DNA of 64,000 nt from Hyphomicrobiales bacterium (GTDB taxonomy: Bacteria; Pseudomonadota; Alphaproteobacteria; Rhizobiales; Rhizobiaceae). The first letter of the stretch is position 1. Each line of letters begins with the position of its first letter. The stretch lies in contig UBZP01000006.1 of assembly GCA_900469965.1 (NCBI GenBank), positions 124,001 through 188,000 of the forward strand. The letters run 5' to 3'. The notes beneath the pieces are model-generated. The model had not been told where the DNA came from. It searched no databases and saw only the letters and a list, made by a program, of their open reading frames with translations. Shown here one piece after another: positions 27,801-35,607 of this stretch. A program made the position numbers and the translations under genes.

Positions 27801-28391
27801 TCAGGCGGCGACGTAACGATAGGCAACATAGAGCGCGATCAGCAGACCGGCGCCGACGCCCGCGATCAGGCCCAGCTGCTTGTCGATGAAATCGCGGATC
27901 GGCGCGCCGTAGCGGCGCAGGAGCCAGGCGAGGAAGAAGAAGCGGGCGCCGCGCGCAAGGATCGCCGAGAGGATGAAGAGCCCGAGATTGATGTTGGCCG
28001 CACCCGAGAGGATGGTCACGACCTTGATCGGCGGCAGGTGCGCCACCCCGGAGGTGACGAGCAGCAGGACCAGCGTCTCATAGCCGACGGAGGCGCGCAG
28101 TTCTTCGAATGCGTCGAGCTTGCCATAGAATTCCAGCACCGGCTTCGCGATGGCCTCGAAGGCGTAGTGGCCGAGATACCAGCCCGCGACGCCGCCGAGC
28201 ACGGAGGCGACCGTCGCCACCAGGGCATAGCGCCAGAGCCGCTCGGGACGGGCCAGCCCCATCGGCAGGAACAGGACGTCGGCCGGAATCAGAAAGACCG
28301 AGCTTTCGACGAAGGCGATGACGGCAAGCCAGACCTCGGCCGACTTGCGTGCGGCGAGCGACATGGTCCAGTCGTAGAGGCGTCGGAGCAT
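27801..28391 (-). CDS. YqaA/DedA family membrane protein
   Basis: A 196-residue membrane protein of the DedA-like (SNARE-associated, VTT) group. Landmarks are FVESSVFLIPADVLFLPMGLARPER, GGVAGWYLGHYAFE and, in the second half, HLPPIKVVTILSGAANINLGLF with the re-entrant-loop residues. Start MLRRLYDWTMSLA (28391) is the family N-terminus; an ATG six codons upstream is possible. It is the last conserved chromosomal gene before the accessory region to its right. Confidence 0.85.
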   Translation of the reverse strand: MLRRLYDWTMSLAARKSAEVWLAVIAFVESSVFLIPADVLFLPMGLARPERLWRYALVATVASVLGGVAGWYLGHYAFEAIAKPVLEFYGKLDAFEELRASVGYETLVLLLVTSGVAHLPPIKVVTILSGAANINLGLFILSAILARGARFFFLAWLLRRYGAPIRDFIDKQLGLIAGVGAGLLIALYVAYRYVAA

Positions 28392-28547
28392 GAAAGGGTT
28401 CCGGTTCAAGGGGTTGCATTTCTAGCAGCTCCGCCCCCGTTGTAAACGTCACTGCGGCCGCACTATGGCCGGCGCGGCCGTCCGCCGCAACTGCCCCCAA
28501 CGCCCTGCCTCCGCTTTGCCGCCCCACAACGGGGCGTCGCGACTTGC

Positions 28548-28800
28548 GCGCCCGCGCGGCTCGGGCGGCATCGCGAACTTCTCGATGTCCATCTTCGGCT
28601 ACGAGCGGAACCAGCAGGGCGAACGCCCGGACCTCACCCGCATCCGGATCCTGAAGAACCGCTGGACCGGCTGGACTGGTGTGGCCGATGTGCTGCGCTG
28701 GGATGAGACTCTCGGCCGCCAGATTGTCACCGACGAGGCGTGCCCGGACAACAAGGAAAGCGCGTCTTCGGGCTTCGGGCCCGTCGAAAAGGAATATCAG
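28548..28800 (+). pseudogene. C-terminal fragment of T7 gp4-like DNA primase/helicase
   Basis: About 80 residues beginning near RGSGGIANFS and containing GYERNQQGERPDL, RIRILKNRWTGWTG and ADVLRWDETLGR. These align with the end of T7 gp4 helicase (RGSGALRQLS, ALERNQQGDMPNL, VRILKCRFTGDTG), i.e. motif H4 and the C-terminal strand region. The N-terminal primase and the Walker motifs are missing, so the gene is truncated at the left border. No stop codon separates it from the ATG at 28801: the codon before that ATG is CAG, which could be a mutated TAG. Confidence 0.7.
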
Positions 28801-29106
28801 ATGAGCAAGGAAAAACTGGAGAAGGAGCTGGCCGCACTCCGAGATGAGGTAAGCCAGCAGGGGGTACGCCTGACCCTTGCCCAGGGGTGGGTCAACCTCC
28901 TCACCAAGGCATACGATGCGCTCCTCCACGACGGGGTCAACTACCGCGACCTGAAGGAATACAAGGACGAGTACCCGGACGAGGGCCATGAAGATGCCCG
29001 TTACGCAGGCTCGCAGCGTCTTTGTGGCCTGGATGGGCCGCGTAGAGAGTGCGATCCATACGGCTGTCCGAAGGAAGGGCTTCAAGTTAGTCTAGGGCTT
29101 GTTTGA
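28801..29106 (+). CDS. Small phage-like protein, unknown function
   Basis: A 101-residue reading frame starting MSKEKLEKELAALRDEV, with an N-terminal coiled-coil, then LLTKAYDALLHDGVNYRDLKEY and an acidic stretch. AAAAGGAA lies 8 bases upstream of the ATG. It is in frame with, and directly follows, the gp4-like fragment, as the small genes between gp4 and gp5 do in T7-like phages. The last 35 codons overlap another small ORF, so the true C-terminus may be shorter in the intact phage. I recognise no family. Confidence 0.45.
   Translation: MSKEKLEKELAALRDEVSQQGVRLTLAQGWVNLLTKAYDALLHDGVNYRDLKEYKDEYPDEGHEDARYAGSQRLCGLDGPRRECDPYGCPKEGLQVSLGLV
28988..29095 (+). CDS. Possible 35-residue phage-like small protein
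   Basis: A short ORF, MKMPVTQARSVFVAWMGRVE and onward, basic at its end (VRRKGFKLV), overlapping the preceding small gene in another frame. GAGGGCC just upstream is a weak ribosome-binding site. Overlapping tiny genes are usual in T7-like genomes. No homologue is recognised; it may be chance. Confidence 0.25.
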   Translation: MKMPVTQARSVFVAWMGRVESAIHTAVRRKGFKLV

Positions 29107-29129
29107 CCGACTGGTTGCCGCCATGTTAC

Positions 29130-29168
29130 AAAAATCGAAGGGCCGAAGCAGTTTCCTGCTCCGACCCT
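29130..29168 (-). terminator. Rho-independent terminator of the minus-strand accessory gene
   Basis: Read leftward, a 13-bp stem (29156-29168 with 29139-29151; two positions pair as G-U) closes a GAAA tetraloop and is followed after TCGA by five T (29134-29130). It lies 111 bases past the stop of the gene at 29279-29884, so that gene has its own transcription end inside the prophage remnant. Confidence 0.75.
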
Positions 29169-29278
29169 CCTACTAGGTGGCACCCTACGGGCCTGCCGGA
29201 TTGGGCCGCTGCGAACGGCTTTCTCCGGGAATGGGTTCGTTCAAGTGACTACGGAGGTTCCATCAGGCTCACCTCCTT

Positions 29279-29884
29279 TCACTCGAAGATATCAGCGGAG
29301 GGGACCTCGTTTGAGGTCTCCTCTCGTCCTGCTAAGACAGGGAACCAGGTGCGGCCGTGACGCCGCGCCAATCCCTCTTGCGAGAGTCGGTAGAGGTTCA
29401 TGCCTACCGTCTTGTCGTGCATCTCCACACCGACCGCCCGCAGTGCGTCGATAATTTGCCGCGCTGTAATGCCACGGTCCGCCGCGTTCTTCAGCTTCTC
29501 CCAAACGAGGGTCTTGATGTTTATGTCTTGCTCGCTCTCATTCAGCTCCGACAAGGGGGCAAGCTCCGACAACTCTTCGTCCTCGTCGGCATGCTGCGAT
29601 GCCTTCAGTGCCTCTTCGATGAACGTGGGGGAATAATTCGCAAGGGCAAGCGCGTCTGAGAACCGCTTCCTTCCGATAGCATTCAGTACGACACGCCAAG
29701 AGCTGGACCCAGACAGGTCGAGGAATACCTCCAACGCAGTTTGGGTGCGGTGGATGGCCTTCTGCGCCTCCCTGTAGCGGATCTCAGCCTCTTCACGGTC
29801 CTCCTTCGCCTTTGTGAGGTCCTGTATCGAGTTCAGAGATTTCACGAAGAGCGCGAACACGGCATCTTTTTCGTAGTCTTCCAT
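29279..29884 (-). CDS. Unknown protein with coiled coil and winged-helix domain
   Basis: An intact 201-residue protein I cannot assign. Residues about 5-55 are charged and helical (KAKEDREEAEIRYREAQKA, a probable coiled coil). A middle part has NAIGRKRFSDALALANY and an acidic linker (HADEDEELSEL). The last 65 residues look like a winged helix-turn-helix (VWEKLKNAADRGITARQIID, then VEMHDKTVGMNLYRLSQEGL and a wing HGRTWFPV). AAGGAA lies 11 bases before the ATG and a good terminator follows. Codon use and GC are lower than in the chromosomal flanks. A phage-carried (moron) regulatory or defence gene is possible but is inference. Confidence 0.7.
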   Translation of the reverse strand: MEDYEKDAVFALFVKSLNSIQDLTKAKEDREEAEIRYREAQKAIHRTQTALEVFLDLSGSSSWRVVLNAIGRKRFSDALALANYSPTFIEEALKASQHADEDEELSELAPLSELNESEQDINIKTLVWEKLKNAADRGITARQIIDALRAVGVEMHDKTVGMNLYRLSQEGLARRHGRTWFPVLAGREETSNEVPSADIFE

Positions 29885-29999
29885 GAGTTTCCGATTCCTT
29901 TCTTGCTCTCCTTAAATCATTGATAGCCCTCAAAGGCAATCCTTTTGATGGGAAAATGCGAACTCCATCATGATATTTCTGTTGTAGGGAATTGGTGGT

Positions 30000-30261
30000 G
30001 TGAAAATTGTTGTTATCGAAAAGCGCCTCCGTTTGAAGGAAATCTGGACCGTCCCTGATGTCTATGAGCTAGGCGAAGACCCCTCCATGCACGGGAATCG
30101 GACCTCCATTCGTTCTCTCGATGTCTCCCCGGTGATCTACCGAGACCTGGTTCCCGGAGAATCCCAAGGCCCATCCCCCCGGCGCGGGCCCCAGCGACCG
30201 AGCCCAGCGTGGCTACTGGTTCCGCCTGATGCACGCCTGGAAGTCATCCCTAAGAGGATAA
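30000..30261 (+). pseudogene. Frameshifted small phage-like gene
   Basis: A GTG start at 30000 with TAGGGA upstream opens MKIVVIEKRLRLKEIWTVPD and continues to about 30145. From there the protein-like sequence changes to another frame (ENPKAHPPGAGPSDRAQRGY, ending HAWKSSLRG and TAA at 30261). Reading both as one gene gives about 87 residues with one frameshift near 30140. The next phage-like ATG lies 5 bases after the stop. No family is recognised, and the join is inferred from composition. Confidence 0.4.
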
Positions 30262-30266
30262 TCAAC

Positions 30267-30553
30267 ATGGAATTTGACTGGCATTGGCTGGACGGCTCCC
30301 GCGTGGAGGGCCGCCGAGGGCCTCGCTATGCCCACGACATCTCCTGCCGGATGTCAGCACCGTCCACTCCCTGGTACTCATCGACCTCGACACCGGGGAG
30401 ATGGTCTCCTGTGCGTCCAGTCGCGCACGGCCTGGAGCTTCTCTTGAAGGCCAGCTTCGCGATTGGGCGAACCGAGGAAGCCCAGTCCTCGCCTTCACCG
30501 GCCGTCCCGGAGCCACCCCGAACAGGTGGCCGCCTTCACCAAGGAGCTTCTAA
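30267..30553 (+). pseudogene. Damaged fragment resembling N-terminus of T7 gp5-type DNA polymerase
   Basis: In one frame the segment reads AHDIS, and in another, directly after, LLPDVSTVHSLVLIDLDTGE then MVSCAS. T7-type polymerases begin with a DIE (exonuclease Asp5, Glu7) followed by a leucine pair and a strand of just this type. The fit suggests a small deletion (about 10-11 bases) that removed the Glu of DIE and shifted the frame. A second shift is likely near 30430 (GLELLLKASFAIG in the first frame). Only about 90 residues of a roughly 700-residue protein remain. The identification is by pattern and is moderate. Confidence 0.45.
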
Positions 30554-30554
30554 A

Positions 30555-30624
30555 ATGAACATGCCGACCGCCAACGGATTGCTGGCCGCACTCATACTCG
30601 GCGACCTCTTCAAGAGAATTGTCG
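30555..30624 (+). pseudogene. Start of a small phage-like gene that runs into tRNA-Leu
   Basis: AAGGAG, 8 bases before an ATG, opens MNMPTANGLLAALILGDLFK; the preceding frame ends with an ATGA overlap (EQVAAFTKELLK). After 23 codons the frame enters the tRNA-Leu gene. A well-formed translation start that runs into a tRNA on the opposite strand suggests a gene cut at an attachment site. This is inference. Confidence 0.35.
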
Positions 30625-30709
30625 TGGTGCCCCGTGCCGGGATCGAACCAGCACTCCTCTCGGAACCGCATTTTGAGTGCGGCGCGTCTACCAGTTCCGC
30701 CAACGGGGC
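30625..30709 (-). tRNA. tRNA-Leu (anticodon CAA)
   Basis: Read leftward from 30709: acceptor GCCCCGT pairs with ACGGGGC, discriminator A and an encoded CCA end at 30625. The anticodon stem CCGCA/TGCGG closes a seven-base loop CTCAAAA with anticodon CAA (30675-30673), reading UUG. The long variable arm (about TTCCGAGAGGAGT) is that of a class II leucine tRNA, and the T arm contains GGTTCGATCCC. No T-rich terminator follows its 3' end; the adjoining DNA is the prophage remnant, as expected if integration used the tRNA 3' end. Confidence 0.95.
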
Positions 30710-30749
30710 ACAACAGGACAAGTATCCGGTGGGCAAGGGGGGCTCCCCG

Positions 30750-31151
30750 ATGGCCGAAGCGGACACATGGTGGCAGGCTGGTGGCCCTGCCGAGAAGGGC
30801 CTCTATCACGGGCTCGCCAATCCGCGCAAGGAGGAACTCTCAGGGGCGAGCCCCACGTTCATGCTGGGTGATGCACTCGGCGAGGAGCTGGATGCTCTCG
30901 ACCGTGCAATCGACGCTCTGGTGTTCTAGGCGCAGCGTCCGCAGGAGACAACACTCCCGCATTGCACGCAGTACGACATCTTCGACCGATCACGACTGAG
31001 AAGGTCTCGCGATGGGCCTCGACAATTGCCGCATGGCAGACCGCTGGTCCAGCTCTATGAAGAGATCGACCTCCCCGGCAGCATCTATGTTTCCTTTATG
31101 TTCGACACGCGGGCTACGGTTAGGCCTGCCCTGCCTGCGGCCGCGGCCTAG
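30750..31151 (+). pseudogene. Unidentified broken reading frame right of tRNA-Leu
   Basis: An ATG at 30750 after AAGGGGGG opens 59 codons (MAEADTWWQAGGPAEKGLYH and on to a TAG at 30929). The same frame then stays open another 73 codons (with LVQLYEEIDLPGSIYVSFMF) to a TAG at 31151. The composition looks protein-like on both sides of the internal TAG, so it may be one gene with a nonsense mutation, or two remnants. No family is recognised. It could be a second part of the phage or older accessory DNA. Confidence 0.3.
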
Positions 31152-31242
31152 GCTGTGCCCCTCTGCCGCACCCGCAGTGTCTATCCCGACGCACGCGTTC
31201 CCCGACCTGCCCCCAAATGCCTCCTGCCCGGCTCGCCCTCCC

Positions 31243-33612
31243 TCAGAGGATGAAATCCCCTTTGGTCAGGTTGATGATGCCGGTGAGTTCGATCTGGAAG
31301 TCGGCGTGGCGGTCGTGGTCGGTGTCGCCGTAGACGACGGTGCGGTCGTTCTTGGTGCCCTTTTCGTCGAAGGTGCGGAAGACCAGTTCGCCGGCCTTGC
31401 CGTCGAAGCCGCCCTTGCCGCTCCAGACGAAATCCTGGTTGCCGGAGCGATGGCTGTTCGCATCGATGGCGGAGATGTCCAGCTTGTCCTGCGCGTGGAC
31501 GAAGTCGGTGATCGTGTCGCGCCTGTCGTTGCCGAGTCCGGAATGGTTGACCGAGGCGAAGACGAAGGTGTCGCGGTCGGCGCCGCCGGTCAGCAGATCG
31601 ACGCCGCTGCCGCCGTTCAGCCGGTCGTTGCCGGCGCCGCCGGTGACCACATCGTTGCCGCCCTTGCCGTAGAGGGCGTCCTTGCCCGAGGTTCCGCTCA
31701 GCCGGTCGTTGCCCGAGGTGCCGTATTTTTCTTCCATCGCGTCGGTCACGGCAATCTTGAAGGACTTCGATGCCTCGTGCCCGGTGCCGATCGAGGGGTC
31801 GTCGAGGCGGACGGTGACGTCCAGCGAACGGTTGGTCTCGTAGTCGAGCTTGACCCCCTTCTTCAGCCAGAGCGCACCGTTGGCGATCTCGAACAGCTTG
31901 GCGTCGCTGCCGGTGAGCGACAGCCGGTTGCTGCCGCCGTCGGGATCGGAGACCGAAAGCGTCGCCACCTTGCGCGCCGCGCCGGTCCAGGCGTCCTCGG
32001 CGATCTGCGACAGGGTCTGGCCGGCGACGAGCGTCGGGACGTCGTTGACCGGGGTGACGGTCAAGTTGAAGCTCTTGGCGACCGGCGTCGAGCCGTCCTC
32101 GTTGCCGTCTTCGACGGACACCTTGAAGGCGGCCTTGGTCGTCTCCGAGCCGGTGTGGACGAAGCCGACCTTGCCCGCGGCGAGCTCGGTGCCGGTGAAG
32201 CTCGAAGCCGCCTTGCCGTTGACGTAGACCTTGCCGTTCGACAGGGCGGAGACCGTGAAGCGGACGCCTGCGGCGCTGTCGTCGGCGTCGGAGAAGTTCA
32301 GGTCGGCGGTGGTCAGCTTGTAGCTGCCGCCTTCCTTCACCGTCGCCTTCAGGTCGCCGATGAGCTGCGGCGGCGCATTCGGCGCGCGCTCGACGGCGTA
32401 GTTGTTCGACACCGCCTTGCCGGTCCCGGCATTGCCGGCGAGATCGGCGATGCCGGCCTTGTAGAGCGTGATGAGGTTGGTCGCATCCGTCACCCCGGCC
32501 TTGGCCGTGAGCGTGGCGGTCCAGGTCTTGCCGCCGTCGGAGGAGGCGAGGCCCGACAGCGAGCCGTTGGCGACCGAAAAATCCGCCGTCGACAGGCCGG
32601 TGACGGCCTCGCTGAAGGTGATCGTGACGGTGCTGGTCTCGCCGGCAACGAGGTCGTCGTCGGCCACCACGATCGCAGCGGTCGGGCGCACGCCGTCCAC
32701 GGCGATGGCCTTGTTGCCGCCGAGCGAGCCGGCGGCACCCGGCGCGGCGAGCGCCAGGAGTGCGGCGACGCCGTCGTCGGTCGCAATCGTGCCGGCGTTC
32801 AGCTCCAGCGCGGCGTTCGAGAGATAGTCGAGGTCGGCGGCGGTGTCGCCCTCCTGCACGGTGTAGGTGAAGGTCAGCGTGTTCGAACCGCTGCCGCCGG
32901 CATAGGTGGCGTTCCTGTCGGTGGCGCCGGTCTCGAGACGCAGCAGCGGCGTTCCGGTCACCTCGACCGCCTGGTCGAACGTCACGGTGATGGTGATCGC
33001 GTCGCCCACCGCGTAGACGCCGTCGGCCGCCGTGGACGAAACGCTCGTCACCGCCGGCGGCACGGGAACGTCGTCGACGATGATGTCGTCGATCACGAAG
33101 GCGATGTCGGCCGCTCCGTCCGGCTGGACGATCCGGAACGTGTCGATGGACCGCCAGAACTCGCCCTGCAGCGTCACCAGGGTGTCTTCGAAATCCTTCA
33201 CGTCGAAATCCTGATGGACGACCTCGACCCCGTCCGCATAGCCGACGACGCGGACGGTGTCGGAATAGACGCCGTTTTCGGCCGTTCCCATGCCGTAGTT
33301 GTCGATATGGAAGCTCTTGAGCCAGAATTTCGAGCCATCGGTCGAGGCGAACTCCGCCGCGGCGATCGTGTCCAGCGTGCCGAGGACGCGCAGGCCGAGG
33401 TCGTCCGGATTCACGAGGACCGATTCCTCGTCGTCGCTGATGACGTCGAGGAACTCGGTCAGGGGCGAGCCGACATTGTCCTCCGTGTCGAGCAGCCTGA
33501 TCGTCCAGTTGCCGATCGTCCGCTCGCTGCCGCCGAGGCTCGAGGTATCGTCGCCATCCGTGTCGCCCGTCAGCGGAATGCCTTCGAAAGTGAGTGACTC
33601 CGGTGTGGCCAT
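31243..33612 (-). CDS. Large secreted RTX-type repeat protein with Ig-like domains
   Basis: A 789-residue, acidic, Ala/Gly/Asp/Thr-rich protein without a Sec signal peptide. The N-terminal 190 residues form a domain seen in bacterial secreted repeat proteins (FDVKDFEDTLVTLQGEFWRS, DIAFVIDDIIVDD). Then come Ig-like domains (VTSVSSTAADGVYAVGDAIT, then ITFSEAVTGLSTADFSV) and cadherin/VCBS-like segments (DLNFSDADDSAAGVRFTVSA, ATLSVSDPDGGSNRLSLTG). About residues 626-686 are RTX nonapeptides (GTSGNDRLSGTSGKDALYG). The C-terminal 100 residues (DTITDFVHAQDKLDISAID to LTKGDFIL) are a typical type I secretion signal domain. A calcium-dependent adhesin or surface protein is inferred. No type I secretion genes are adjacent. 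Confidence 0.82.
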   Translation of the reverse strand: MATPESLTFEGIPLTGDTDGDDTSSLGGSERTIGNWTIRLLDTEDNVGSPLTEFLDVISDDEESVLVNPDDLGLRVLGTLDTIAAAEFASTDGSKFWLKSFHIDNYGMGTAENGVYSDTVRVVGYADGVEVVHQDFDVKDFEDTLVTLQGEFWRSIDTFRIVQPDGAADIAFVIDDIIVDDVPVPPAVTSVSSTAADGVYAVGDAITITVTFDQAVEVTGTPLLRLETGATDRNATYAGGSGSNTLTFTYTVQEGDTAADLDYLSNAALELNAGTIATDDGVAALLALAAPGAAGSLGGNKAIAVDGVRPTAAIVVADDDLVAGETSTVTITFSEAVTGLSTADFSVANGSLSGLASSDGGKTWTATLTAKAGVTDATNLITLYKAGIADLAGNAGTGKAVSNNYAVERAPNAPPQLIGDLKATVKEGGSYKLTTADLNFSDADDSAAGVRFTVSALSNGKVYVNGKAASSFTGTELAAGKVGFVHTGSETTKAAFKVSVEDGNEDGSTPVAKSFNLTVTPVNDVPTLVAGQTLSQIAEDAWTGAARKVATLSVSDPDGGSNRLSLTGSDAKLFEIANGALWLKKGVKLDYETNRSLDVTVRLDDPSIGTGHEASKSFKIAVTDAMEEKYGTSGNDRLSGTSGKDALYGKGGNDVVTGGAGNDRLNGGSGVDLLTGGADRDTFVFASVNHSGLGNDRRDTITDFVHAQDKLDISAIDANSHRSGNQDFVWSGKGGFDGKAGELVFRTFDEKGTKNDRTVVYGDTDHDRHADFQIELTGIINLTKGDFIL

Positions 33613-34118
33613 GGCGTGTCTTCTCCTCAAGGGGCGGAACGGGTTCAACGGGTCGGCGGGGTCGATCGACCGGGCCGATGGCCTTCGGCAGTGCGCAGGC
33701 GCCGCAACTGTCGCGGCGAGGTGCGGAATGCCGGAAGTTCTTTCTTCCCCTAGGGTTATACGCACGGACTGTCCGGAAACGAACACAGCCAATGGGCGAA
33801 ACGGCCCCTCCCTCGCCACCGCCTATGAAGTGTGTGGGACGATCCACCCATGAGGTAGGCAGACGGTCGAAGGGGAGGTGAGGGGCTATGGCAAATGCCG
33901 TAGACGCCGCATCGGTTAGCGGTCACGCACCCTTGCGTTGCATCCTATTTGCTGGCCTCGGAGGCGGATGCGGGGTGGTGCCGGGACAAGCGCGGGCGTG
34001 CACTCCCGCCGATAGGGGCGCCGAAACGGGCGCCGTCACCGCCCCCAAAACGACGAATGGCCCGCCGCGTGTGCGGCGAGCCATTCCCGGAGACCGCGGT
34101 CTCTTTCCCTGGGAGGAA
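33613..34118. other. Non-coding gap between RTX gene and dctA
   Basis: About 500 bases with no supported gene. The part next to 33612 should hold the promoter and leader of the RTX gene; TCCTCAAGGGGCG is a weak match to a ribosome-binding site. No clear -35/-10 pair was found. The right part contains the hairpin terminator after dctA. Open frames through this stretch cross into dctA antisense and are not credible. Confidence 0.6.
34047..34085 (-). terminator. Terminator hairpin after dctA
   Basis: A 12- to 13-bp stem with one mismatch (arms 34057-34068 and 34073-34084, loop 34069-34072), 34 bases beyond the dctA stop. Read leftward it is followed by CGTCG and four T, a weak U tract, so it may work as an imperfect intrinsic terminator or an mRNA 3'-end stabiliser. 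Confidence 0.6.
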
Positions 34119-35450
34119 CTACTCGGCGGGCTGGAGCGCGCCGGCCGGCTGCAACTGCTCGTTCCTTCGTCCGGCAAGCGCGCCGTTGAGCTTTTCGACG
34201 TCGAGCTCGTTCTCCCACCGGGCCACCACGATGGTGGCGACGGCGTTTCCGACGAAGTTCGTCAGCGCGCGGCATTCCGACATGAAGCGGTCGATGCCGA
34301 GGATCAGCGCCATGCCGGCGACGGGGACGGAGGGAACGACCGAGAGCGTCGCCGCCAGCGTGATGAAGCCGGCGCCGGTGATGCCGGCGGCGCCCTTGGA
34401 GCTCAGCATGGCGACCAGCAGCAGCAGGATCTGGTCGGCGAAGGACAGCTGGATGTCGACGGCCTGGGCGATGAAGAGGGCCGCCAGCGTCATGTAGATG
34501 TTGGTGCCGTCGAGGTTGAAGGAATAGCCGGTGGGAATGACGAGGCCGACGACGGAGCGCTTGCAGCCGGCGGCTTCCATCTTCTGCATCAGGCCCGGCA
34601 GGGCGGCTTCGGAGGAGGAGGTGCCGAGCACGAGCAGCAGCTCTTCCTTGATGTAGCGGACCAGCGCCACGATCGAGAAGCCGTTGTAGCGGGCGACGGC
34701 GCCGAGCACGACGAAGACGAACAGCAGCGAGGTGACGTAGAAGGTGGCGATCAGGAAGGCGAGGTTGGCGACCGAGCCGATGCCGTACTTGCCGATGGTG
34801 AACGCCATGGCGCCGAAGGCGCCGATCGGGGCGGCCTTCATGAGGATGGCGACGAGGCGGAAGATCGGCGTGGTCAGCGCGTGCAGGAAATCGGTGACGG
34901 GCTTGCCCTTGTCGCCGACCATGCCGAGCGCAATGCCGAACAGGACCGAGAAGAACAGCACCTGCAGGATGTCGCCTTCGGCGAAGGCGCCGACGATCGT
35001 CTGCGGGATGATGTTCATCAGGAAGCCGGTGATCGTGCTCTCATGTGCCTTGGTGGCGTAGGAGGCGACCGCCTTGGCGTCGAGCGAGGCCGGGTCGATG
35101 TGCATGCCGGCGCCCGGCTGGACGACGTTGGCGACCAGCATGCCGACGGCGAGCGCCAGCGTCGAGAAGGTCAGGAAGTAGATCATCGCCTTGCCGGCGA
35201 CGCGGCCGACCTTCTTCAGGTCGGACATGCCGGCAATGCCCGTCGCCACGGTCAGGAAGATCACCGGTGCGATGATCATCTTGACGAGGCGGATGAAGGC
35301 GTCGCCGAGCGGCTTCAGCGAAGCGCCGAGCTCGGGGTAGTAGTGGCCGAGCAGGATGCCGGCGGCAATCGCCACCAGAACCTGGAAATAGAGGTGCCGG
35401 TAGAAGGGCAGGGTCTCGCGCTTGATCGCGCCGTCAGTCGAAATCTGCAT
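34119..35450 (-). CDS. dctA: C4-dicarboxylate transport protein DctA
   Basis: A 443-residue sodium- or proton-coupled symporter of the DAACS family for succinate, fumarate and malate; in rhizobia it feeds nitrogen fixation in nodules. Recognisable parts are [25 protein letters not shown] at the N-terminus, the serine-rich hairpin [19 protein letters not shown], the substrate motif [23 protein letters not shown] and [21 protein letters not shown]. Length is normal. It is transcribed away from dctBD from a sigma-54 promoter (35520-35534), so expression should need DctD and RpoN. Confidence 0.96.
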   Translation of the reverse strand: MQISTDGAIKRETLPFYRHLYFQVLVAIAAGILLGHYYPELGASLKPLGDAFIRLVKMIIAPVIFLTVATGIAGMSDLKKVGRVAGKAMIYFLTFSTLALAVGMLVANVVQPGAGMHIDPASLDAKAVASYATKAHESTITGFLMNIIPQTIVGAFAEGDILQVLFFSVLFGIALGMVGDKGKPVTDFLHALTTPIFRLVAILMKAAPIGAFGAMAFTIGKYGIGSVANLAFLIATFYVTSLLFVFVVLGAVARYNGFSIVALVRYIKEELLLVLGTSSSEAALPGLMQKMEAAGCKRSVVGLVIPTGYSFNLDGTNIYMTLAALFIAQAVDIQLSFADQILLLLVAMLSSKGAAGITGAGFITLAATLSVVPSVPVAGMALILGIDRFMSECRALTNFVGNAVATIVVARWENELDVEKLNGALAGRRNEQLQPAGALQPAE

Positions 35451-35519
35451 GTGATCCTCCGTTGTGCCCCAACCGCAATCGGCCTCCCGGGGCGAACAAG
35501 TACATCGGCCGGAGGGTCA

Positions 35520-35534
35520 GCAAACGGCGTGCCA
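35520..35534 (-). promoter_or_regulatory. Sigma-54 (-24/-12) promoter of dctA
   Basis: On the minus strand the sequence is TGGCACG-CCGT-TTGC, a complete match to the core sigma-54 consensus TGGCAC(G)N4TTGC. It is placed about 70 bases upstream of the dctA start, which puts transcription start near 35508. This fits known RpoN control of dctA in rhizobia. Confidence 0.9.
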
Positions 35535-35607
35535 GTTCCGCGCGCGTGTGCTAACAGATTGAAAATCATGGATTTCTTTGATTACCGCTCCAGCGGCAGT
35601 GTCGTCA

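Larger units (their letters stand above)
28540..30624. mobile_element. T7-like prophage remnant bordered by tRNA-Leu(CAA)
   Basis: Between the YqaA gene and the 3' end of tRNA-Leu lie fragments that keep the T7 early-to-DNA-metabolism order on the plus strand: the C-terminus of a gp4-like primase/helicase, two small overlapping ORFs, a frameshifted small gene, and a damaged piece resembling the N-terminus of gp5 DNA polymerase. One intact gene is on the minus strand. Base composition is lower in GC than the flanks, especially 29280-30010. I could not find a duplicated tRNA 3' end at the left border, nor an integrase, so the borders are approximate and the phage is inactive. Confidence 0.65.

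Noticed and set aside
28410-28560. A copy of the tRNA-Leu 3' end (attL) at the left border of the prophage remnant
   Set aside because: I looked for the T-arm/acceptor sequence in this stretch and saw only short GC-rich matches such as CAACGGGGC, which are not convincing.
30000-30929. A single 309-codon protein-coding gene
   Set aside because: The frame passes through the complete tRNA-Leu on the other strand and joins several pieces with different composition, so it is a chance composite of remnants.
31181-33847. 888-codon minus-strand open frame overlapping the RTX gene
   Set aside because: Arg-rich low-complexity product in a shifted frame of the RTX gene. The RTX frame has clear Ig-like, RTX and secretion-signal features.
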